12,287 bases of DNA from JBDSTW01 sp039914705 (GCA_039914705.1 JBDSOT010000126.1:1-12287); one strand, 5' to 3'; positions 1 through 6,144 are shown, counted from the stretch's first letter. Numbers and translations: made by a program. Notes: generated by a model not told the origin, from the sequence alone.

Positions 1-1
1 C

Positions 2-808
2 CAGACCTTGCTGTTTTCTGCAACGCTGGACGGCAACATCGGCAAGCTTGCACAGCGCCTGTTGAAAGAACCGAAGCGCGTGCAGGTTGCCGATGTCAAG
101 GCGAAACATGAAAACATCGTGCAGCGCCTGCACTATGTCAATGACATCGCGCACAAGAATCGTCTGTTACAACATTTTCTGGACGACGCCGATCTGAGTA
201 AAGCGATTGTATTCACCTCCACCAAGCGTCACGCCGATTCCTTAGCGCGTGATCTGCATGCGAAAGGTTACGCGGCTGCGGCCCTGCACGGCGATATGAA
301 TCAGGGTGCGCGCAATCGCACCATTAAAAATCTGCGCTCGAATGCCGTGCGCCTGCTGGTAGCCACCGATGTTGCCTCGCGCGGCATTGATGTGGCCGGC
401 ATCAGCCATGTTATCAACTTCGACCTGCCGAAATCCGCCGAGGATTATGTGCATCGCATCGGCCGCACGGGGCGCGCCGGGGCCAGCGGTATTGCCATCT
501 CATTTGCCCTGCGCAGCGATTCATCGAATGTGAAAGACATCGAGCGCTACACCGGGCAAAGTTTAACGGCGCACGTGATTCCCGGCTTCGAACCGAAGCA
601 TGAGACGCCCACTAATCCGAAGGTAAAGCATAAGCGTAAATTCCCCACAGGCGGCCAGCATTTTTCTGCACCGAAAAAGCCTAACGGCAACACCAGAAGC
701 GCTGACGGCAATGCCAAACCGCACAAACCAGCGCATCGACCCGACCGTGCCGGGTTTGCGCAAAAGCGCCGGACATCGGGCACCGCCCCGGTCATGGGCA
801 GCAGATAA
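2..808 (+). CDS. DEAD-box ATP-dependent RNA helicase, C-terminal part (5' truncated by window edge)
   Basis: The reading frame is open at the left edge, so only the end of the protein is visible; the TTG at 8 is an internal codon, not the start. Counting that codon as residue 1, the fragment begins at motif III (S-A-T, 4-6). It then carries the whole second RecA-like domain: motif IV (IVFTST, 67-72), HGD (94-96), motif V (VATDVASRGIDV, 118-129) and motif VI (HRIGRTGRAG, 149-158). These residues bind RNA and couple ATP hydrolysis to duplex unwinding, so the protein should act in cytoplasmic RNA remodelling such as ribosome assembly or mRNA decay. From about residue 197 the tail is Lys/Arg/Pro-rich and probably disordered, as in many RhlE-like helicases, where it adds RNA affinity. 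The subfamily (RhlE- or SrmB-like) cannot be settled from this part. No convincing terminator follows the stop. Confidence 0.95.
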   Translation, partial: QTLLFSATLDGNIGKLAQRLLKEPKRVQVADVKAKHENIVQRLHYVNDIAHKNRLLQHFLDDADLSKAIVFTSTKRHADSLARDLHAKGYAAAALHGDMNQGARNRTIKNLRSNAVRLLVATDVASRGIDVAGISHVINFDLPKSAEDYVHRIGRTGRAGASGIAISFALRSDSSNVKDIERYTGQSLTAHVIPGFEPKHETPTNPKVKHKRKFPTGGQHFSAPKKPNGNTRSADGNAKPHKPAHRPDRAGFAQKRRTSGTAPVMGSR

Positions 809-851
809 GTAACGACTCACCTTCACAAATAACAAGTAGTTAATTAAACAG

Positions 852-855
852 TTAG
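852..855. repeat. Left target-site duplication (TTAG) of the putative MITE
   Basis: TTAG abuts the left terminal inverted repeat at 856 and is matched by TTAG at 1006-1009 just outside the right one. Four bases can match by chance, so its weight comes from the exact placement at both ends. Confidence 0.55.
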
Positions 856-905
856 GGAAGCTCTGATTTACTCAGAGTTTCCTGCGGTACATGGGTGTGC
901 CGCTA

Positions 906-931
906 TTTTCAAACACATAAGTGTTTGAAAA
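906..931. repeat. 11-bp perfect inverted repeat inside the MITE
   Basis: TTTTCAAACAC (906-916) pairs perfectly with GTGTTTGAAAA (921-931) across a 4-nt ATAA loop. It lies in the interior of the putative MITE and would fold into a hairpin in RNA from either strand. Confidence 0.6.
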
Positions 932-933
932 AT

Positions 934-968
934 GAAGAAAAGAAAAAATCACATTTTTGCTTTTCTTC
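934..968. repeat. 16-bp near-perfect inverted repeat inside the MITE
   Basis: GAAGAAAAG (934-942) pairs with CTTTTCTTC (960-968). The stem continues inward (944-949 with 953-958) after one mismatch, leaving a 3-nt CAC loop. The purine-rich strand and pyrimidine-rich strand are sharply separated. The next inverted repeat starts at 968, so these stems share a boundary base. Confidence 0.6.
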
Positions 969-1000
969 TCTGAAAATTCCATGGATGGAATTGTTCAGAG
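968..1000. repeat. Long imperfect palindrome at the right end of the MITE
   Basis: The left arm 968-982 (CTCTGAAAATTCCAT) pairs with the right arm 985-1000 through 15 base pairs and one bulged G at 993, leaving only GG at the centre. The outer part overlaps the right terminal inverted repeat. The left end of the element (856-882) folds on itself in a similar way, with CTCTGA and TCAGAG around a 5-nt loop. Confidence 0.6.
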
Positions 1001-1005
1001 TTTCC

Positions 1006-1009
1006 TTAG
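1006..1009. repeat. Right target-site duplication (TTAG) of the putative MITE
   Basis: This is the second copy of TTAG, directly outside the right terminal inverted repeat. Its last base is also the first base of a separate GC-rich hairpin (1009-1029). Confidence 0.55.
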
Positions 1010-1211
1010 GGCCGCGTAGCGAGCGGCCCCAGCTTCAGCCCGCGTTTAGCCTCCCCTTTAGTTTTTTCCGGCATCCGACACCTTGTCTCGCGTCTCAAAC
1101 TCACGTAATCTGCCTCGAAGGCCATAGCTAATCTGTGCACTCTAATAGGTAAATTTGCCTGCTTGAATGCCTGACAATTACTCGTTGTTAATCAAGGAAG
1201 AGGAGATAGAA

Positions 1212-1298
1212 ATGATGAAATTTGTCGGCTGGGCGGTAGGAATAATTTTTATAATCGGTCTGCTGGTTGTGTTTGGCGTCTTCAAACTCATCTTTTGA
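1212..1298 (+). CDS. Small hydrophobic membrane peptide, 28 residues
   Basis: An ATG at 1212 (tandem with an ATG at 1215) opens a 28-codon frame ending in TGA at 1298. It is preceded by a strong purine-rich ribosome binding site (AAGGAAGAGGAG, 1194-1205), 6 nt before the start. The product begins MMKFVGW, then has a run of Ile, Leu, Val, Phe and Gly long enough for one transmembrane helix, and ends in KLIF with a single Lys near the C-terminus. It therefore looks like a single-pass inner membrane miniprotein. It sits 85 nt upstream of a DUF4112-type membrane protein on the same strand and could share its transcript. I do not recognise a family. The quality of the binding site plus the hydrophobic composition argue for a real gene; its shortness argues against certainty. 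Confidence 0.6.
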   Translation: MMKFVGWAVGIIFIIGLLVVFGVFKLIF

Positions 1299-1383
1299 GT
1301 TTTCGCGAAAATAAATCCTAAATCTACTGGTGCTCAACCTATCCTGTATTGGGTTCGCGCACCTTCATCCACCCGGAGCTGCA

Positions 1384-1857
1384 ATGACGAACGAAAATCG
1401 CAGAGCCACAACGGATCGGCTAAACAAGTTTGCCTGGCTGCTGGATAGCTCAATCCAGGTACCGGGCACCCGCTTTCGCGTGGGAATCGACAGCCTGATC
1501 GGGCTGATTCCCGGCTTTGGTGACGCCGTGGGTGCGTTACTATCGAGCTATATCCTGGCCGAGGCTGCGCGCCTGGGAGTGCCTAAGGCAACGCTGATCA
1601 GGATGGGGCTTAATGTTGCGCTGGAAACTATCGTAGGCATGATTCCCATCGCCGGGGATATATTCGATATGGCATGGAAGGCCAACCAGCGCAATGTGCG
1701 CCTGTTGGGTGCCCACCTGGACAATCCGCGCAAGACAACCACTGCCAGCCGCCTGCTGGTATTTTTCCTGGTCGCGGCATTGATAGCACTGATTGTGGGC
1801 TTGGTGATTTTCGGTATTATCATTGTGCGTTGGTTAATTCAGACCATGTCAAATTAA
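1384..1857 (+). CDS. DUF4112-type membrane protein
   Basis: The product is 157 residues from the ATG at 1384, chosen because GGAG (1375-1378) lies 5 nt upstream; an upstream alternative start at 1330 has no such site and would add 18 unremarkable residues. The sequence has the two related glycine/proline blocks I associate with DUF4112: a first with SLIGLIPGFGDAVG and a second with VGMIPIAGDIFDMAWKAN, followed by RNVRLL. A strongly hydrophobic C-terminal helix (about residues 122-150) ends in a charged tip, so the protein is probably an inner membrane protein. No enzymatic motif is visible and the family's function is not known to me. It follows a 28-residue membrane peptide on the same strand and converges on the minus-strand gene ending at 1893. 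Confidence 0.85.
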   Translation: MTNENRRATTDRLNKFAWLLDSSIQVPGTRFRVGIDSLIGLIPGFGDAVGALLSSYILAEAARLGVPKATLIRMGLNVALETIVGMIPIAGDIFDMAWKANQRNVRLLGAHLDNPRKTTTASRLLVFFLVAALIALIVGLVIFGIIIVRWLIQTMSN

Positions 1858-1892
1858 GGAAACCGAATCTCTCCCAGGATTTTGCGCGACCC

Positions 1893-2522
1893 TTAATCAG
1901 CAAGCTCCTGATCAAGCAACCGGTTCATTCTATCTAAATACTCCTTGCTCTCCTTGCTGAGTGGCGGCTGAGTTTTTTGCCTGGCTGGCGTCTTCGTCAC
2001 CGAACGTCTTGCAGCCAGCCCTGCCTGCATTTTTAGTTCTTGCTGACTGAGGGTTACTTGCTGCGGGTGAATATTTTTTTCCGGCAGCGGTTGTGGTTCA
2101 TTGATGTTCGGAACGACTGTTATTTCCGGTGCAGAACTTTGCTGGGCAACCTCTTGTGATAGCAGTTCTTCATGAACGGGCGGTTCGATGAATTTCTCAG
2201 CACTGGCAGTAATTTCACTAATGGCTGGGGCAGACAAGGCAACTGTCTCAGCCTCTGCTGATACAGGCTGTGTAGCAGCTGTCTGTGAGGTCGTTAAGGC
2301 AACCGGCTGAGGATTTTCAGTGGCACTAATCTGATCATTAATCTGATCAGGATTAACTGAATAATTTATAATCGGCGGCTGGATTATCGGCGCTACTGGG
2401 GTTGCCTGGTCTGGTGCCTTAAAGCCCAGCAGCGGCTGCAATAACATGTCATACAAAGCCCCCGCAGAAAATATTACAAACACTAGAAATACTACCGGCC
2501 TCATGAAGGGCTTCTCATTCAC
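1893..2522 (-). CDS. Membrane-anchored Pro/Gln/Ala-rich hypothetical protein
   Basis: The product is 209 residues from a GTG start whose first bases overlap the stop of the upstream lipoprotein gene (GTGA at 2519-2522), a layout that implies translational coupling. An ATG at 2504 is an alternative start six codons in. Residues about 8-30 form one hydrophobic helix after a short charged N-terminus, consistent with an inner membrane anchor and a periplasmic remainder. The rest is low complexity (Pro, Gln, Ala, Thr, Glu) and looks disordered, with a short local DQIN-DQIS repeat. It ends in a more basic, helical-looking segment of about 40 residues containing ESKEYLDRMNRLLDQEL. The shape recalls periplasm-spanning linker proteins, but no TonB or LysM motif is seen and I do not assign a function. 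Confidence 0.75.
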   Translation of the reverse strand: MNEKPFMRPVVFLVFVIFSAGALYDMLLQPLLGFKAPDQATPVAPIIQPPIINYSVNPDQINDQISATENPQPVALTTSQTAATQPVSAEAETVALSAPAISEITASAEKFIEPPVHEELLSQEVAQQSSAPEITVVPNINEPQPLPEKNIHPQQVTLSQQELKMQAGLAARRSVTKTPARQKTQPPLSKESKEYLDRMNRLLDQELAD

Positions 2523-2950
2523 TTTAGTACGACCCGCGTATTGGACCTGCTGGCAGCGTCGAGCATGGTTATTTTAATAGGCTTGCCGGACTCACGAGCG
2601 CCGCTGGCGACACCTTGACGTAGATAATCCCGGTCAACATCTACCGATGTAATCTCAACACTGCGATTGTCCTGCGCAGCTAATCGCCCCAGCTTGCGCA
2701 GCAATTGCTTAAGGCTGTCCGGTTTTGTTGCGAGCGCATCCACCGGAATAGCTATCGACTTATACGGACTGCCTTGCACAGATTCTACAAGGGATTTCTT
2801 TAAGGACAGGAAGGATTTATCAGCCTTCTGCTGCATGGCGGCCGTGCAGCCTGCCAAACTGACAAACACCGTAAGTGCAACTGCGCCGAAGAGATGCTGT
2901 GCAGTTAAAAGTACCGTTAATAAAGCGCGCAGCGGCGAGGAGTAGATCAT
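2519..2950 (-). CDS. Small hypothetical lipoprotein
   Basis: The product is 143 residues. The N-terminus has an Arg at 8 and a long hydrophobic stretch ending in a lipobox, L-A-G-C, with the lipidated Cys at 35. Thr at +2 rather than Asp suggests sorting to the outer membrane. The start at 2950 is backed by AGGGA (2956-2960), 5 nt upstream, and by a good promoter further up. The mature part (about 109 residues) is Lys/Arg/Ser-rich and mixes likely helices with a beta-like end (SVEITSVDVDRDYL, then KPIKITMLDAA, then RVVLK). I recognise no family. It is the first gene of a two-gene unit, overlapping the next gene by 4 bp, so the two products may work together at the cell envelope. Confidence 0.8.
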   Translation of the reverse strand: MIYSSPLRALLTVLLTAQHLFGAVALTVFVSLAGCTAAMQQKADKSFLSLKKSLVESVQGSPYKSIAIPVDALATKPDSLKQLLRKLGRLAAQDNRSVEITSVDVDRDYLRQGVASGARESGKPIKITMLDAASRSNTRVVLK

Positions 2951-3006
2951 TTAATTCCCTTTTGAAGCGGCTAAGCATTCCATCCTCAGCCTTGATGCAG
3001 AGTTCA

Positions 3007-3035
3007 ATTGTTGCGATAAAAAACAGCCTTGTCAA
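3007..3035 (-). promoter_or_regulatory. Sigma70-type promoter for the lipoprotein operon
   Basis: On the minus strand a perfect -35 hexamer TTGACA (3035-3030) is followed, after a 17-nt spacer, by AACAAT (3012-3007), which matches the -10 consensus at 4 of 6 positions. A start near 3000 would give a leader of about 50 nt before the lipoprotein ATG at 2950. Confidence 0.5.
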
Positions 3036-3185
3036 CTATTACTAAAGGCACTGATATACGTTTATCCGCTTGCCAGACAAAGCATGCGCAGTGAACTTTA
3101 AATCTACAAAGAGGACTAAAATTTATCTAGCCGTGTCAGATGTTTTCTAATTGATATTCATATGCGCTGATTTAAGGAGAGTTTT

Positions 3186-3677
3186 ATGGAGCAGATCGAG
3201 AAGTCGATTCAGGTCAGTGTCCCCGCCAGCATTGCCTATAGCCAATGGGGGCGTTTTACTCAGCTTCCGCTGTTTACCGATGGGATAAATGATGACGGGG
3301 AAAGCGGTTCGCGGTTTTCTCACTGGGCGGGCGAGGTCAGCGAGCAACCCTGGGATGTGAAGGTGCAGATTACCGAGCAAATTCCTAATTACCGGGTTGC
3401 ATGGCGCAGTACTCATGGCGCTCCCAGTGCGGGGGTTGTAAGCTTTCTCCCCATAGATGACCATACCACTCAAATCATACTGGAGCTTAGCTACGAACCT
3501 GACGGCGTATTGGAGCGAGCTGGATCAATACTCGGCATTGTCAGCCGCCGTGTAGAGAGCGACTTACAACACTTTAAGGATTTAATTGAGATGCTTGGCG
3601 AAGGCAGGCGTCACCAGCGTGCTGTCAGCATTGACAGACATTCCTCTCCGGCTGGTAGGCGTAGCGCCGACCGGTGA
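3186..3677 (+). CDS. SRPBCC / START-like (polyketide cyclase-type) protein
   Basis: The product is 163 residues with a strong ribosome binding site (AAGGAG, 3174-3179), 6 nt before the ATG. The N-terminus (EKSIQVSVPASIAYSQWGRF) is the typical first beta strand and short helix of SRPBCC domains. The central WRSTHGAPSAGVVSFLPID and the later TQIILELSYEP fit the antiparallel sheet. The helix from about residue 110 to 137 (GSILGIVSRRVESDLQHFKDLIE) fits the long C-terminal helix that closes the hydrophobic pocket. Proteins of this fold bind lipids or other hydrophobic ligands, and many small bacterial members have no known ligand. There is no signal peptide, so it should be cytoplasmic. The last 25 residues are Arg/Ser/His-rich and probably disordered. 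It is divergent from the lipoprotein operon across a 235-bp spacer. Confidence 0.8.
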   Translation: MEQIEKSIQVSVPASIAYSQWGRFTQLPLFTDGINDDGESGSRFSHWAGEVSEQPWDVKVQITEQIPNYRVAWRSTHGAPSAGVVSFLPIDDHTTQIILELSYEPDGVLERAGSILGIVSRRVESDLQHFKDLIEMLGEGRRHQRAVSIDRHSSPAGRRSADR

Positions 3678-3683
3678 TCCGGT
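3670..3683 (+). terminator. Weak hairpin at the end of the SRPBCC gene
   Basis: ACCGG (3670-3674) and CCGGT (3679-3683) form a 5-bp GC-rich stem with a TGAT loop that overlaps the stop codon. It is followed by a T-rich but interrupted tail. It could act as a weak terminator; the short stem and broken T-run keep confidence low. Confidence 0.25.
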
Positions 3684-3809
3684 GAATTTATTATTATTCG
3701 CAAATGCAGCCATTAAAACGCCGCATTAAATTCAAATGATTTCGCGACTAATCTCGCGCTGACAGCGTCCTTACGGATCACAATTAAATTACTATTTTGG
3801 GAGTAAGGT

Positions 3810-4244
3810 ATGCGCGAGGCTGTCCACATCGTCTGTCCGCATTGTGTTGCCACTAATCGTGTGCCTGCGGATAAGTTGAACGACGGCCCCAATTGCGGGA
3901 AATGTAAACAGCCCTTGTTTAATAAACATTCCATTAATCTCAACGGCGCAAATTTCATACAGCATCTTCAGCATAACGGCATTCCACTGGTAGTTGATTT
4001 TTGGGCACCGTGGTGCGCGCCGTGTAAGGCGATGGGACCTGTTTTTGAACGGGCAGCGCATCAGCTTGAACCGTTAATGCGACTGGCAAAGGTCGATACG
4101 GAGGCCGAACAAGAACTGGCCGCCAGGTTCGCCATCCGCAGTATTCCAAGTTTAATAATTTTCAAGAATGGCCGCGAGATTGCGCGCCAGGCAGGTGCCA
4201 TGGACCTTCCCGATCTGGTTAATTGGGTACGCTCAAAAATATGA
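3810..4244 (+). CDS. trxC: Thioredoxin 2 (TrxC type) with zinc-binding N-terminus
   Basis: The product is 144 residues, the normal length for TrxC. The N-terminal zinc module has paired cysteines C9/C12 and C29/C32. The thioredoxin domain follows, with buried Asp63, active-site W68-C69-A70-P71-C72 and the cis-proline in SIPSL (Pro113). It is a cytoplasmic dithiol reductant that reduces protein disulfides and is itself recharged by thioredoxin reductase; in E. coli trxC is part of the oxidative stress response. The active site reads CAPC where the usual thioredoxin sequence is CGPC. GGGAG (3799-3803) lies 6 nt before the ATG. The gene stands alone, 133 nt after the SRPBCC gene, and converges on tRNA-Val. 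Confidence 0.93.
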   Translation: MREAVHIVCPHCVATNRVPADKLNDGPNCGKCKQPLFNKHSINLNGANFIQHLQHNGIPLVVDFWAPWCAPCKAMGPVFERAAHQLEPLMRLAKVDTEAEQELAARFAIRSIPSLIIFKNGREIARQAGAMDLPDLVNWVRSKI

Positions 4245-4279
4245 TTATTGTCAAGACCGTGTGGATTAATCATCCACTA

Positions 4280-4354
4280 TGGTGGGCGATGCAAGGTTCG
4301 AACTTGCGACCCCTGCCGTGTGAAGGCAGTGCTCTACCGCTGAGCTAATCGCCC
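4280..4354 (-). tRNA. tRNA-Val (anticodon CAC)
   Basis: The minus-strand sequence folds into a complete 75-nt cloverleaf. The acceptor stem is GGGCGAT/ATCGCCC, the D stem GCTC/GAGC, and the anticodon stem CTGCC/GGCAG with loop TTCACAC (anticodon CAC). The T arm is GCAAG-TTCGAAC-CTTGC, followed by discriminator A and an encoded CCA. CAC reads the GTG valine codon. The gene is convergent with trxC, with 35 nt between them. Confidence 0.95.
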
Positions 4355-4487
4355 TGTCTAAGTACTCTTTGCCATCCCTGGCGCAACTAAAAGTTCTATC
4401 TATACTCCGGCCCGGATTCCCTTCCGGGCGTTCGTTCGCGTTGCGAACTCACCCGCTTGGCGATTGGGAATTCTACGGTGTAGGCGC

Positions 4488-4523
4488 GGTAGCGTCAATT
4501 GAACCGCTACCAAACCCTTTTTT
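4488..4523 (+). terminator. Terminator-like hairpin upstream of gltX
   Basis: GGTAGCG (4488-4494) pairs perfectly with CGCTACC (4505-4511) around a 10-nt loop, and six T follow at 4518-4523. The six bases AAACCC between stem and T-run are a poor fit to a classical intrinsic terminator. It lies upstream of the likely gltX promoter, so it may insulate gltX from upstream transcription, or be a leader structure if a more distant promoter is used. Confidence 0.3.
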
Positions 4524-4545
4524 GCGGGTCTGTAATCTGCGAGCC

Positions 4546-4554
4546 TGTTAGAAT
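4546..4554 (+). promoter_or_regulatory. Possible extended -10 promoter of gltX
   Basis: TG-T-TAGAAT (TG at 4546-4547, hexamer 4549-4554) matches an extended -10 element at 5 of 6 hexamer positions. No good -35 is found at 16-18 nt, which is tolerated by extended -10 promoters. The start would lie about 20 nt before the gltX ATG. Confidence 0.35.
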
Positions 4555-4583
4555 AAGCCACTCTACTTTTAACGGATCCATCC

Positions 4584-6044
4584 ATGACTGTCCGTACCCG
4601 CTTTGCCCCCAGCCCTACCGGTTATCTACATGTGGGTGGGGCGCGTACCGCACTCTATTCCTGGTTACACGCGCGCAAGCACGGCGGCACCTTTATCTTG
4701 CGTATCGAGGATACCGATCTCGAGCGTTCGACCAGCGAATCGGTTGACGCTATTTTAGAAGGCATGGCGTGGCTGGGCCTGAATTACGATGAAGGTCCGT
4801 TTTACCAGACTCAGCGCTTCGAGCGCTATCGAAATGTGATTCAACAACTGGTCAGCGAGGGCAAGGCCTATCCGTGCTATTGCTCCCGTGAACGACTTGA
4901 AACCTTGCGCAGCGAGCAGATGGCGGCCAAGGAAAAGCCGCGCTATGACGGTCGCTGCCGCAACCTTAATAGTGCCGCTCCCGCTGATGTTCAGGCAGTG
5001 ATCCGCTTCAAGAATCCACAAGATGGCGAGGTCGCTATAGATGATCAAATCAAGGGGCGCGTGGTTATCAAAAACAGCGAGCTTGATGATTTAATTATCG
5101 CCCGCTCAGACGGCACGCCCACCTATAATTTCACCGTGGTAGTAGATGATTGGGATATGCGCGTGACGCATGTCATCCGCGGAGATGATCACCTCAACAA
5201 TACCCCGCGGCAGATCAATATTCTCAAGGCCTTAGGTGCCGATTTACCCGTGTATGCGCATGTGCCGATGATCCTCGGTGCCGATGGTCAGCGTTTGTCA
5301 AAACGTCATGGCGCGGTCAGCGTTATGCAATATCGTGAAGATGGTTTCCTGCCTGAAGCCTTATTGAATTATCTGGTGCGCCTGGGCTGGTCACACGGTG
5401 ATCAGGAGATATTTTCTATCGATGAACTGGTTAAACTTTTTGACATCAGCGATGTGAATCGAGCCGCCTCAGCGTTCAACAATGAAAAACTGCTATGGCT
5501 GAATCAGCACTATATAAAAACGAGTGACACCGCTTACGTCGCGCAGCATTTAAGCTGGCACATGCAAAGACTCGCCATCGAGACTACACACGGACCCGCT
5601 CTGGCCGATGTGGTCAGCGCGCAGCGCGAGCGCTGTAAAACCCTGCTAGAAATGGCGCAAAACAGCCGCTTTTTTTATCAGGATTTTACTGCCTACGATG
5701 ACAAGGCCACAGCTAAAAATCTCAAGCCGGAGATCGCTGCGGTGCTTGGGGAGTTAAGTGCAAATCTGGCCAACTTGCCTGCCTGGACGGCCGAGGCAAT
5801 ACACCAAACCATTAACGAACTCGCCGAATTACATCAGATGAATATGGGTAAAATCGCACAGCCGTTACGCGTTGCCCTCACCGGCACAGCCGTGTCGCCC
5901 CCCATTGATATAACGGCTCAACTGCTTGGGCGTGAACGTGTATTGCAACGTATTGCAGCGGCAATGAATTATATGCGCGAAGCCGCAACGAAATTAGGGC
6001 AAATGCCCGCATCTTCCTTGACAGCCAAAGACGAGCTAACCTAG
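4584..6044 (+). CDS. gltX: Glutamyl-tRNA synthetase
   Basis: The product is 486 residues, slightly longer than the 471 of E. coli GluRS. It joins glutamate to tRNA-Glu using ATP in the cytoplasm. The class I signature is present as PSPTGYLHVGG, with the HIGH equivalent H16-V-G-G19, and the KMSKS equivalent is L238-S-K-R-H242. The zinc-binding module has C98, C100 and C125, the same positions as in E. coli. The C-terminal half is alpha-helical and includes the GKIAQPLRVALTG anticodon-binding region typical of bacterial GluRS; this, together with the MTVRTRFAPSPTG start, marks it as GltX rather than the shorter Glu-Q-RS paralogue. The ribosome binding site before the ATG is weak. Downstream lie tRNA-Ala and tRNA-Glu, the latter being the substrate of this enzyme. 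Confidence 0.97.
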   Translation: MTVRTRFAPSPTGYLHVGGARTALYSWLHARKHGGTFILRIEDTDLERSTSESVDAILEGMAWLGLNYDEGPFYQTQRFERYRNVIQQLVSEGKAYPCYCSRERLETLRSEQMAAKEKPRYDGRCRNLNSAAPADVQAVIRFKNPQDGEVAIDDQIKGRVVIKNSELDDLIIARSDGTPTYNFTVVVDDWDMRVTHVIRGDDHLNNTPRQINILKALGADLPVYAHVPMILGADGQRLSKRHGAVSVMQYREDGFLPEALLNYLVRLGWSHGDQEIFSIDELVKLFDISDVNRAASAFNNEKLLWLNQHYIKTSDTAYVAQHLSWHMQRLAIETTHGPALADVVSAQRERCKTLLEMAQNSRFFYQDFTAYDDKATAKNLKPEIAAVLGELSANLANLPAWTAEAIHQTINELAELHQMNMGKIAQPLRVALTGTAVSPPIDITAQLLGRERVLQRIAAAMNYMREAATKLGQMPASSLTAKDELT

Positions 6045-6144
6045 AATGCACGATTGCTTTTGGCTGTAGCTCAGCATGGATGCAGGAAGTAGAGCAACGC
6101 GGGAAAGCAGTTACCCGAAGAGGTAGCAAAAATCGTCCCGACTT

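Larger units (their letters stand above)
856..1005. mobile_element. Putative 150-bp MITE with IS5-like ends
   Basis: The left end GGAAGCTCTGA (856-866) and the right end TCAGAGTTTCC (995-1005) are inverted repeats of each other, matching at 10 of 11 positions. The element is flanked directly by TTAG on the left (852-855) and TTAG on the right (1006-1009). A 4-bp duplication fitting YTAR is, as I recall, typical of the IS5 subgroup of transposases. The 150-bp interior has no credible gene and is almost entirely hairpins, so this reads as a non-autonomous element moved in trans. No related full-length insertion sequence is in the window. The reading frame across 895-1131 overlaps the element and runs past it, and is not considered real. 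Confidence 0.65.

Noticed and set aside
895..1131. Plus-strand 78-codon frame after the helicase
   Set aside because: It starts inside the hairpin-rich MITE, has no ribosome binding site and its product is low-complexity with no recognisable features.
2330..2352. Tandem repeat TAATCTGATCA inside the anchored protein gene, considered as an operator or iteron
   Set aside because: It lies within coding sequence and simply encodes the local DQIN-DQIS peptide repeat.
4261..4277. Hairpin GTGGAT/ATCCAC between trxC and tRNA-Val, considered as a bidirectional terminator
   Set aside because: The stem is only 6 bp and AT-rich, with no T-run on either side.
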